Assembly: GCA_009996615.1 (NCBI GenBank)
Contig: JAACZU010000005.1
Coordinates: 124,001 to 188,000 of the forward strand
DNA length: 64,000 nucleotides
Direction: 5' to 3'
From: Rhodanobacteraceae bacterium
GTDB taxonomy: Bacteria; Pseudomonadota; Gammaproteobacteria; Xanthomonadales; Rhodanobacteraceae
Numbering within the stretch: the first letter of the stretch is position 1; each line of letters opens with the position of its first letter. The notes beneath the pieces are model-generated. The model was given only the letters and a program-made list of their open reading frames with translations, was not told the origin of the DNA and did no database searches. Shown here piece by piece: positions 9,031-18,144 of the stretch. Made by a program: the position numbers and the translations under genes.

Positions 9031-11139
9031 CTAGAAGCGCCAATCCAGCGTCAGCACCGCATTGCGGCCGACCTCGTCGACGCCCGAGCCGTGCTCGCGG
9101 TAGCGGCGGTCACCGAGATTCTCCAGCCGCAGCGCGAGCGACGCATCGGGGCGGAAGTCCCAGCCCAGGCGCAGGTTCCAGGTGTTCCAGCCGGCGGTGC
9201 CGGCCGGGTTCACGCGCGGGTCGATGCGGTCGCGCGGGCTGAGCCGGTCCTGCCGCGCCGCGTAGGAAGCCCACGCATCGAGGCGCCAATCCGGCGCGAA
9301 GCCCCACTCGAGACCGAGACGACCGTTCAGCGGCGGAATGCGGTCGGCGTCGTAGTCGGCGCCGGCGTACTGCTCGCGTCCGCGCGTCAGGTTAAGCGTG
9401 CCGTGCAACGTCAGCGCGGGGTCGAGCGTCCAGCGCGCGCCGAGTTCGGCGCCCCACAACTCCAGTTCGGTCACGTTGCGGTTCTGTACCAGGATGCGGT
9501 TCGCCTCGTCATGGCCGATGTCGACCGCGGTGATCTTGTCGCGGTAGCGCGAGCGCCACAGGAACGCCTCGGCCTGCCAGCCGGGCTGGTCGAGCTTGAC
9601 GCCGACATCCCAGGTCACGACGGTTTCGGGTTTCAGGTCCGGATTCGGGATCGCGAAGCGGCCGCCGGGGCGGTCGCCGAACACGCCGAGATCGAAGATG
9701 TTCGGCGCGCGGAAACCGCGGCCGAGGTTGGTCACCAGATGCACGCTGTCGCTGGCCTTGAAGGTCAGGCCGGCGTTGCCGGTGATGTCGTCCGGCGTCA
9801 GCTTCACGCCGATGCCGGTCGCGCCGGCCGGCAGCGCGATGTCGAAGCGGCTGTAGCGCGCACCGAGGTCGAGTTGCCAGCGCGGTGCGAGTTCGATGCT
9901 GTCGTCGAGGTACAGCGCGTAGCTGTCCATCGTCGAGCCGTCGGGGAAGCGCGGCGCGCGCGGCGACACGGCGCCGCTGTTGACGTTGACGCGGGTGCGC
10001 CGGCTGTCGACGCGGTCCTGGTAGGCCTCGAAGCCGTACACCAGCGCATGCGCGCCGAGCTGCTTGCTGAAGCTGCCGGTGAACCCACGCAGGGTGTCGC
10101 GGTTCTGCTCGAGGTCGCGGTTCGTGCTGCCGTTGTCGCGACTGCGGCGGTCGTCGTTGATCGCCTGCCAGCCCAGGTGCAGCTCGGCGGTGTCGAACGC
10201 CACATTGACCGCATTCCAATGCCAGCGCGCCTGCGCGAACGCGCGGTCGTTCGGCTCGAAGAAGAATTCGGCCGAGTTCGCGCGCGTCTGGCCATAGCCG
10301 GCCACCAGCTCGTCGAAGCGCGGCGTCTTCGGCTGTTTCAAGTACTGCGCGCTGAGCATCAGTTCGTGTTCGGGCGCCGGCGTCCACAGCAGCTTGGCGT
10401 CGGCCGCCCAGGCGCGGAAATCGGTGTACGGCAGGCGCGGCCCGCCGCCTGGCCGGCGTTCGCCGACGTCCTGGTACGTCACGCCGCCGGCGAGCGAGAC
10501 ACCCTCGCGCCCGGCCGCGCCGCCCAGGCGCGTCACGTTCGACAGGTCGCCACTGGCGAGCTGCGTACGGAAATGTCCGCGCGTGCCCCACTGCGCGCCG
10601 TCGAAATGCTCTTCCGGCGTCAGCACGTGCACGACGCCGCCCATCGCGTCGGAGCCGTACAAGGTCGACGACGGCCCGCGCACGACCTCGACGCGCTCGA
10701 CGTTCTGCGCATCGACCAGCGCGAAATACTGGTTCGGCGCGTTGCGGAAGAACGCCGTGTTGAGACGGAAGCCGTCGACCAGGTGCAGCACCTCCGAGCC
10801 CTTCAGGCCGCGCACGATCGGGATGGCCTGGCCCGGCGTAGTCGACTGCACGAACGCGCCGGGCTGGCCGCGCAGGTAGTCGGCGATCGTCTGCGGCGCG
10901 CGCTCGGCGACCTCGTCCGCGCCGACCACGCTCACCGCGGTCGCGACGTCGAAGCTGTCCTCGGCCCGCCGCGTCGCGGTGACCTGGACCGCGCCGAGCG
11001 ACACTGTGCCACCGCCTTCGCTACGGCGCTCGTCCGATCCCGTGCTTTCGGCCGCCGTCGCCTCGCCGAGTATGATGTCCTCGGCCCCGGCCGGTGCGGC
11101 CACGGCTGCCAGCAGGCAGGCCACCAACGTACGACGCAT
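9031..11139 (-). CDS. TonB-dependent outer-membrane receptor
   Basis: A 702-residue 22-strand barrel transporter taking up a large ligand with energy from TonB-ExbBD. A signal peptide (MRRTLVACLLAAVAAPAGA, about 1-19) precedes a low-complexity stretch, a TonB-box-like segment near GAVQVTATRRAEDSF (about 50-63), the plug domain (about 65-175; RGLKGSEVLHLVDGFRLN, VERVEVVRGPSSTLYGSDAMGGVVHV) and the barrel, ending in the aromatic C terminus LTLDWRF. Sequence motifs alone do not identify the ligand; iron-siderophore, haem or cobalamin are all possible. No riboswitch core was recognised upstream. It stands alone, 158 bp from galE. Confidence 0.93.
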   Translation of the reverse strand: MRRTLVACLLAAVAAPAGAEDIILGEATAAESTGSDERRSEGGGTVSLGAVQVTATRRAEDSFDVATAVSVVGADEVAERAPQTIADYLRGQPGAFVQSTTPGQAIPIVRGLKGSEVLHLVDGFRLNTAFFRNAPNQYFALVDAQNVERVEVVRGPSSTLYGSDAMGGVVHVLTPEEHFDGAQWGTRGHFRTQLASGDLSNVTRLGGAAGREGVSLAGGVTYQDVGERRPGGGPRLPYTDFRAWAADAKLLWTPAPEHELMLSAQYLKQPKTPRFDELVAGYGQTRANSAEFFFEPNDRAFAQARWHWNAVNVAFDTAELHLGWQAINDDRRSRDNGSTNRDLEQNRDTLRGFTGSFSKQLGAHALVYGFEAYQDRVDSRRTRVNVNSGAVSPRAPRFPDGSTMDSYALYLDDSIELAPRWQLDLGARYSRFDIALPAGATGIGVKLTPDDITGNAGLTFKASDSVHLVTNLGRGFRAPNIFDLGVFGDRPGGRFAIPNPDLKPETVVTWDVGVKLDQPGWQAEAFLWRSRYRDKITAVDIGHDEANRILVQNRNVTELELWGAELGARWTLDPALTLHGTLNLTRGREQYAGADYDADRIPPLNGRLGLEWGFAPDWRLDAWASYAARQDRLSPRDRIDPRVNPAGTAGWNTWNLRLGWDFRPDASLALRLENLGDRRYREHGSGVDEVGRNAVLTLDWRF

Positions 11140-11297
11140 CGCGCTCCCCTTCCCCGTATCGACAAGGGCCGGAGTATGCGTTCACGCGCAGGAGCCGCCT
11201 TCCGTCTGCAGGCGGAATCGCGCTGTCGTGCACGATCCAGCTGCGCCGAAGCGCGGCGGCATCGACCTGGTCGACGCACGTCGAAAGGCCCGTGGAC

Positions 11298-12305
11298 TCA
11301 GGGTCCGAAGCCGTCCGGATGCGTGCTTTGCCAGCGCCAGGCGTCGGTGCACATGCGCTGCAGGTCGTGGCGCGCGCGCCAGCCGAGGACCGCCTGCGCG
11401 CGCGTCGGATCGGCCCACAGCTCGGCTATGTCGCCGGGCCGGCGCGCCACGATCCGGTACGGCACCGGCCGGCCCGACGCCTGCTCGAACGCAGCGACCA
11501 GTTCCAGCACGCTGCAGCCTCGGCCGGTGCCGAGGTTCAGCGCGAGGCAGCCGCCGGAATGCGGCAGCTCGACGGCCTTCACGTGGGCCTCGGCGAGGTC
11601 GGTGACGTGGATGTAGTCGCGCACGCCGGTGCCGTCGCGGGTCGGATAGTCGCCGCCGAACACGCTCAGGAATTCGCGCCGGCCGACCGCGACCTGGGCG
11701 ACGTACGGCATCAGGTTGTTCGGCTCGCCGCGCGGATCCTCGCCAATGCGCCCGCTCGAATGCGCGCCGACCGGATTGAAGTAGCGCAGCAGCACCGCGG
11801 CGAACGACGGATCGGCCGCGCACGCATCGCCGATCAGCTGCTCCATGACCAGCTTGGTGCGACCGTAAGGATTGGTCACCGACAGCGGCGCGTCCTCCGC
11901 GACCGGCACGCGCCGCTGCGCGCCGTACACGGTCGCCGACGAGCTGAACACGAGGTGCGCCACGCCGGTCGCGGCCATCGCCTGCAGCAGCGTGATCGTG
12001 CCGCCGATGTTGTTGTCGAAATAGCGCAACGGCTGCGCGCAGCTCTCACCAACCGCCTTCAGCGCGGCGAAATGGATCACTGCCTCGATGTCGTGCGCGA
12101 GCACCCGCTCGAGCAGCACGCGGTCACGTACGTCGCCCTCGACCAGCGCGACCGGCCGCCCGGCCAGTTCGGCGATCCGCTCCACCGCCACGCGCGAGCT
12201 GTTGGCGAAGTTGTCGAGCACGACCACGTCATGGCCGCGCTCGAGCAGCGCCACGCAGGTATGGCTGCCGATGTAGCCAGCGCCGCCAGTCACGAGGATC
12301 TTCAT
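11298..12305 (-). CDS. galE: UDP-glucose 4-epimerase
   Basis: An NAD-dependent short-chain dehydrogenase that interconverts UDP-glucose and UDP-galactose for surface polysaccharides. It has 335 residues (E. coli 338). The Rossmann motif TGGAGYIGSH is at residues 7-16, the catalytic Ser/Thr region is FSSSATVYG (about 122-130), and the Tyr/Lys pair is in PYGRTKLVME. An upstream open extension is not conserved, so the start is ATG 12305, before MKILVTGG. No neighbour belongs to a gal or polysaccharide cluster. Confidence 0.97.
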   Translation of the reverse strand: MKILVTGGAGYIGSHTCVALLERGHDVVVLDNFANSSRVAVERIAELAGRPVALVEGDVRDRVLLERVLAHDIEAVIHFAALKAVGESCAQPLRYFDNNIGGTITLLQAMAATGVAHLVFSSSATVYGAQRRVPVAEDAPLSVTNPYGRTKLVMEQLIGDACAADPSFAAVLLRYFNPVGAHSSGRIGEDPRGEPNNLMPYVAQVAVGRREFLSVFGGDYPTRDGTGVRDYIHVTDLAEAHVKAVELPHSGGCLALNLGTGRGCSVLELVAAFEQASGRPVPYRIVARRPGDIAELWADPTRAQAVLGWRARHDLQRMCTDAWRWQSTHPDGFGP

Positions 12306-12449
12306 GACATCGCTCTCCCGAGCAGCCATGCATCGACATCGCGGCCGACACGATAGCGCGCGGCGGAGCGGCTGGCGAATGACCACCTACGGGAGGGCCG
12401 GGAGGACGGCCCGGCACGAGCCGTACGGCGGTCGCGCCGGACGCGCAAA

Positions 12450-12482
12450 CGAAAACGGCGCGACCGGTGAAGGTCGCGCCGT
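12450..12482 (-). terminator. Terminator after tRNA-Val(GAC)
   Basis: The minus strand shows an 11-bp stem ACGGCGCGACC/GGTCGCGCCGT with a 6-nt loop followed by TTTCG, 12 nt beyond the tRNA 3' end. Confidence 0.8.
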
Positions 12483-12493
12483 CTTGTCGGTAT

Positions 12494-12568
12494 TGGTGGG
12501 CGGTACAAGGATCGAACTTGTGACCCCTACCATGTCAAGGTAGTGCTCTACCGCTGAGCTAACCGCCC
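12494..12568 (-). tRNA. tRNA-Val (GAC)
   Basis: A 75-nt cloverleaf with acceptor GGGCGGT/ACCGCCC, D-arm AGCTCAGCGGTAGAGC, anticodon stem CTACC/GGTAG with loop TTGACAT (anticodon GAC), T-arm GTTCGATCC, discriminator A and encoded CCA at 12494-12496. It is almost identical in its arms to tRNA-Val(CAC) at 29.45 kb. Confidence 0.97.
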
Positions 12569-12602
12569 GTCTCGTCGCTGCTGCCAGCTGCGAGGGGCGC
12601 GA

Positions 12603-12631
12603 AAGATAGCACGCGTTCCCGGGGTCGACAA
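12603..12631 (-). promoter_or_regulatory. Sigma70-type promoter of tRNA-Val(GAC)
   Basis: On the minus strand, TTGTCG, 17 bp, TATCTT lies about 35 bp before the tRNA. The same -35 hexamer and spacing occur before tRNA-Thr. Confidence 0.7.
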
Positions 12632-12656
12632 CCTTTTTCTCGACAAATTTTCGACC

Positions 12657-13601
12657 TCAGGCGATGCGCGCGACGGCGGCCTCGCGGAGGCGGCGCCAGG
12701 CCTGCAGCAGGCGGCCGGAGACGCTCGGGATCTGCGCGCGCGGCGCATCGACGGCATGACGGCGCAGCAGGCTCGCGGACGCGCGCAGCTCGGCATGGCG
12801 CTCGAGCGCCGCGACCAGTGCGCGGCGCAGCAGCTCGCGCGGCGGCGGCTGCAGCAGGAAGCGGAAGATCTGCCCCTCGTTGATCAGCCCGATCACCAGC
12901 CGGCTGTCGCGCAGCGGCGATACGACGACCGCCAGCGTCGCCGGACGCAACTGTTTCAATTGCTTGATCGCGTCGGCGATGTCGCCGCCGCTGCTGGCGA
13001 GCTGCGCGATCACGACCGCAACGTCGTGCTCGGCGAAATGCTCGAGCGCGTCCTCGAGCGTGCGCGCCGGATCGACCTGCACCGCCGGCGGCAGCAGCTC
13101 GCGGACCTGCTCGGCGAGGTCGCCGTCCTCGTCGAGCACGACGACGCGCGCGGCGACCGCCGCTGGCCGCGGCGTGTCCGGCGAGGCGGGCGTGGCGGCA
13201 CGCTCGGCGGCCAGCGCGAATTCGCGCTGGGCCACCTGCGCGGCCTGCTCGACCGCCTCGATCAGATACGTTGCATCCCACGGTTTCTCGATGAAGCGGT
13301 AGATCTCGCCGTCATTGACCGAGGCGGTGACCGCGTCGAGGTCGGCGTAGCCGGTCAGCAGGATGCGCATCGTCGCCGGCGAATGCTCCGCGACCGCGCG
13401 CAGCACCTCGACGCCGCCGATCTCCGGCATGCGCTGGTCGCTGACCACCACGTGCACCGGCCGCTGGCGCACCCACTCGATCGCCTCGCGGCCCGAGGTC
13501 GTGGTCAGGATCTCGCAGCGGCCGCGGAACAGCATGCGCAGCGAGCGCAGGATGCGCTCCTCGTCGTCGACGAACAGCACGCACGGCAGCGGTGCGCTCA
13601 T
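12657..13601 (-). CDS. Response regulator with two receiver domains
   Basis: A 314-residue protein without a DNA-binding domain. Receiver 1 (about 6-125) has the acidic pocket VDDEE, the phospho-acceptor Asp at about residue 55 in VVVSDQRMPE, the switch Thr in LLTGYAD and the Lys in FIEKPW. Receiver 2 (about 150-265) keeps the fold (ARVVVLDEDGDLAEQV) but has AQLA where the acceptor Asp belongs, so it is probably a pseudo-receiver. The C terminus (about 270-314) is unrecognised. The gene overlaps the upstream kinase by 4 bp, so they form one two-component pair. The output may be protein-protein interaction. Confidence 0.88.
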   Translation of the reverse strand: MSAPLPCVLFVDDEERILRSLRMLFRGRCEILTTTSGREAIEWVRQRPVHVVVSDQRMPEIGGVEVLRAVAEHSPATMRILLTGYADLDAVTASVNDGEIYRFIEKPWDATYLIEAVEQAAQVAQREFALAAERAATPASPDTPRPAAVAARVVVLDEDGDLAEQVRELLPPAVQVDPARTLEDALEHFAEHDVAVVIAQLASSGGDIADAIKQLKQLRPATLAVVVSPLRDSRLVIGLINEGQIFRFLLQPPPRELLRRALVAALERHAELRASASLLRRHAVDAPRAQIPSVSGRLLQAWRRLREAAVARIA

Positions 13602-14938
13602 GCCGTGCCTCCGCGCGCTTCAATCGGCAATGCGACCAGGAAGCGCGTGCCGGCGCCGGGCCTGGAGGCGACGCGGATCGCACCGCCGTGCGCGCCGACG
13701 ATCTGGTGCGAGATCGCCAGGCCCATGCCGGTGCCCTGCCCGACCGGCTTGGTCGTGAAGAACGGATCGAAGATGCGCGGCAGCACGTCGGCGGCGATGC
13801 CCTTGCCGTTGTCCTCGACCACGATCAGCACGCGCTGGTCCAGCGCCTGCGTGCGCACGACGATGCGGCCGCGCTCGTGCTCGATCGCCTGCGCCGCATT
13901 GCCGATCAGATTCAGCAGCACCTGGTTGATCTGCGCCGGTGCGCAATCGATCGGCGGCACGTCGCCGGCCTCGTGCACGACCGTGATGCCGCGCTTGCGC
14001 ACGATGTGCTGCGTGATCTTCAGCGCGCTCTCGACCAGCCGGTTGACGTCGGCCTTCTGCAGGCCGGCCTGGTCGAGCCGGCTGAAGTCCTTCAGGTTCG
14101 CCACGAGGTCGCCGATCTGGCCGACACCGTGCAGCGTGTCGTCGAGCAGCGCGCCAAGGTCATCGAGCGCGGCCGCGTCGATGCTCGTGCGCCGCTCGTC
14201 GACCTGCGCGAGCAGTTGCTCGACGTCGTCGCCGGGCTCGGCCGTGCCGGTCAGCGCGCCGATCAGCGCTTCCTGCGCGGCGAGCAGTCGGGCGGCGTCG
14301 CCGAGTGCGGCGCGCGTCATCTCGACGTTGTTGCGCACGTAGCCGAGCGGCGTGTTGATCTCGTGCACCAGGCCCGCGACCATCTGGCCGAGCGAGGCCA
14401 TCTTCTCCGACTGCACCAGCTGCAGCTGCGAAGACTTCAAGTGCGCATAGGCGCGCTCGAGTTCGCGGCCACGTTCGCCGAGGCGGTCCTCGACCGCGCG
14501 CAGCACGTCGAGCACGAGGCCGGTGCCAGCGTAGCCGCGCTCGTCGACCAGCACGAAGTCGTCGGTGATCGGGCTGGCGATCTTCGCCGCGATCGCGCGC
14601 GCGGCCTCGTCGATCGGCGTCGTCAGGGACAGCACCAGCGGATCGGGATTCATCAACGCGCTGATCGGGCGGCGCCCGAACAGCTCGCGCCCGAACGGCT
14701 GCAGGAACACGCTCATCAATTCGTAGCGGCTGATCACGCCGAGCGGTCGTGCATCGGCGTCGACCACCGGCAGGCTCAGCAGGCCGGCGTGGCGCGCTTC
14801 GAGGAAGCGCTGCGCGACGTCGAGGACGGTGGTGTCGGGCGTCAGCGGCTCGGTGGCCAGCCGCAGCCGGACGAGGTCGGCCGGCGCCGTGGCCGGAGCG
14901 CTCGACGCGAGTGCGGGCGCTGCTTCTGGTCGGTTCAT
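13598..14938 (-). CDS. Soluble sensor histidine kinase with paired CBS domains
   Basis: A 446-residue kinase with no membrane segment. Two CBS motifs (about 25-85 and 90-150) form a Bateman module that usually senses adenosyl nucleotides. A short coiled coil (about 150-180) leads to the HisKA dimerisation helix with phospho-acceptor His192 in GLVHEINTPLGY. The ATP-binding domain shows N-box NLIGNAAQAIE, G1 DNGKGI, F-box FDPFFTTK and G2 GTGMGLAI. The long insert between the two HisKA helices (about 205-270) is characteristic of this kinase class. It is translationally coupled to the response regulator downstream. The input signal is unknown. Confidence 0.92.
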   Translation of the reverse strand: MNRPEAAPALASSAPATAPADLVRLRLATEPLTPDTTVLDVAQRFLEARHAGLLSLPVVDADARPLGVISRYELMSVFLQPFGRELFGRRPISALMNPDPLVLSLTTPIDEAARAIAAKIASPITDDFVLVDERGYAGTGLVLDVLRAVEDRLGERGRELERAYAHLKSSQLQLVQSEKMASLGQMVAGLVHEINTPLGYVRNNVEMTRAALGDAARLLAAQEALIGALTGTAEPGDDVEQLLAQVDERRTSIDAAALDDLGALLDDTLHGVGQIGDLVANLKDFSRLDQAGLQKADVNRLVESALKITQHIVRKRGITVVHEAGDVPPIDCAPAQINQVLLNLIGNAAQAIEHERGRIVVRTQALDQRVLIVVEDNGKGIAADVLPRIFDPFFTTKPVGQGTGMGLAISHQIVGAHGGAIRVASRPGAGTRFLVALPIEARGGTA

Positions 14939-15109
14939 CGGTACGGGAGTTCGTCGGCAGGATCGCGCGGGCGCGGATGCGCGCGCAGCTCCCGGCGACG
15001 CGCAGGCTAATGGTCGATGGCGACAATCCCGTGACGGCGGTCACGGTGGCGCGAATGCGCTTCCCGGTCGTCGCGCGAGCTGCCGTCCCTGGAGTGCGCT
15101 CCGGCCGGA

Positions 15110-15214
15110 AATCGCGTCACCATGCGAGCGGAACACAGGGACGCGTGTCGGTTCTTCCGAGGGACATGCGGCAGCAACACCATGCCCACCCAACCCTCCC
15201 CTTGAAGGGGAGGG
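15110..15214 (+). repeat. Partial copy of the GGA-hairpin repeat, ending in a hairpin
   Basis: This shares the order of the 55-kb element: ATGCGAGCGGAA, then ACAGGGACGCG, GTCGGTT, ACACCATCCCCACCC-like sequence and a terminal hairpin CCCTCCCC-TTGAA-GGGGAGGG (15194-15214). The well-paired stems seen at 55 kb are mostly degraded here. The 294-bp gap 14939-15232 holds nothing else recognisable. Like the 55-kb copy, it abuts the 3' end of an oppositely oriented gene (uvrB). Confidence 0.65.
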
Positions 15215-15232
15215 CTTGAACGCACACGCGTG

Positions 15233-17251
<2,019 letters not shown>

Positions 17252-17272
17252 GGCGGACTCCTCGAACCGGCC

Positions 17273-17278
17273 ATTATA
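17273..17278 (-). promoter_or_regulatory. Probable -10 element of uvrB
   Basis: A perfect TATAAT on the minus strand, 22 bp before the uvrB start codon. No good -35 was found 16-18 bp upstream, so the promoter call rests on the -10 and its position. Confidence 0.5.
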
Positions 17279-17429
17279 GGCGCGTCACCAGGGCAGGCCG
17301 CCGACGCGTGACTTGCACGCTTCGCGCGCCGCCGCGGGCGGATTTCCTACGTCACGCGCCGCCACGCGGCCATCGTGCGTGCGCGGCGCGGTTCCTAGCA
17401 TGGCGTCGTCGTCCACCGGAGTGTCCGCC

Positions 17430-17990
17430 ATGCCTGCCGATGCCCGCCGCACCCGCGGTTTCACCCTGATCGAACTGCTGATGAGCGTGGCGATCCTCGC
17501 CGTGCTGCTCACGCTGGCCGCGCCCGCCTATGGCAGGTTGACCGGCCGCACCAAGGCCCAAGCCGCGCAGCAGCAGCTCGGCACGGCGTTGAACCAGGCA
17601 CGCCTCGCCGCCGTCGCGCGCGCAGCACACGTGATCGCCTGCCCAAGCGCGGACGGTGAGCGCTGCGACCGCACCACGCAGTGGCATCACGGCTGGCTGG
17701 TGTTCGCCGACCTCGACCACGACGGTGCGCGCTCTGCCACCGAGCCGGTCATTGCCGTTACCCAGGCACAACCGGCCGGCGTCGCGATCGTCGGCACGAC
17801 CGGCCGCCTGCGCGTGGACTACAAGCCGGACGGTTACGCGTCCGGCACCAACCTGACGCTGACGATCTGCGACCGCATGGCCGGCGTCGCGGCCGCGACC
17901 ACGCTGGTCGTCAACCAGGCTGGTCGCGTCCGCAGCGGCAAACCGGGCGCGGATGCCGCCGCGGCCTGCGTACGCGTGGCGGGCGGCTGA
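17430..17990 (+). CDS. Orphan FimT/GspH-family pseudopilin
   Basis: A 186-residue prepilin-like protein. The type III signal is [32 protein letters not shown], with the prepilin-peptidase site after Gly and Glu at +5. The C-terminal globular domain has GspH-like features (ACPSADGERC, WHHGWLVFADLDHDG, a Cys near the C terminus). The start at 17430 has a GGAG site 9 nt upstream; a longer open frame lacks one. It lies 20 kb from the other fimT-like gene in the pil cluster and has no pilus neighbours, so it may be a spare minor pilin or a type II secretion pseudopilin. Confidence 0.88.
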   Translation: MPADARRTRGFTLIELLMSVAILAVLLTLAAPAYGRLTGRTKAQAAQQQLGTALNQARLAAVARAAHVIACPSADGERCDRTTQWHHGWLVFADLDHDGARSATEPVIAVTQAQPAGVAIVGTTGRLRVDYKPDGYASGTNLTLTICDRMAGVAAATTLVVNQAGRVRSGKPGADAAAACVRVAGG

Positions 17991-18056
17991 CGACCCTCCA
18001 CGCGCCAGGCGCGTTCGGCGGCCCTGCACCAGCCAAGAAGACGAAGAAGAAGAAGA

Positions 18057-18086
18057 AGCAAGAAAACCCCGGGATTGCCCCCGGGG
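18057..18086 (-). terminator. Terminator of the nuclease gene
   Basis: On the minus strand CCCCGGG-GGCAAT-CCCGGGG is followed by TTTTCTTG and a long pyrimidine run (complement of the AAGAAG tract at 18036-18066). It lies about 60 bp after the stop at 18145. Confidence 0.8.
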
Positions 18087-18144
18087 TTCGATTGGCGGAG
18101 CGCAGACCGTCAAGGCCGCTCCCCGACTGCTGCCCAGCGCCGGC

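Noticed and set aside
11140-11297. Cobalamin riboswitch before the TonB receptor
   Set aside because: No conserved GCCACTG or B12-box core could be found in the 158-bp gap.
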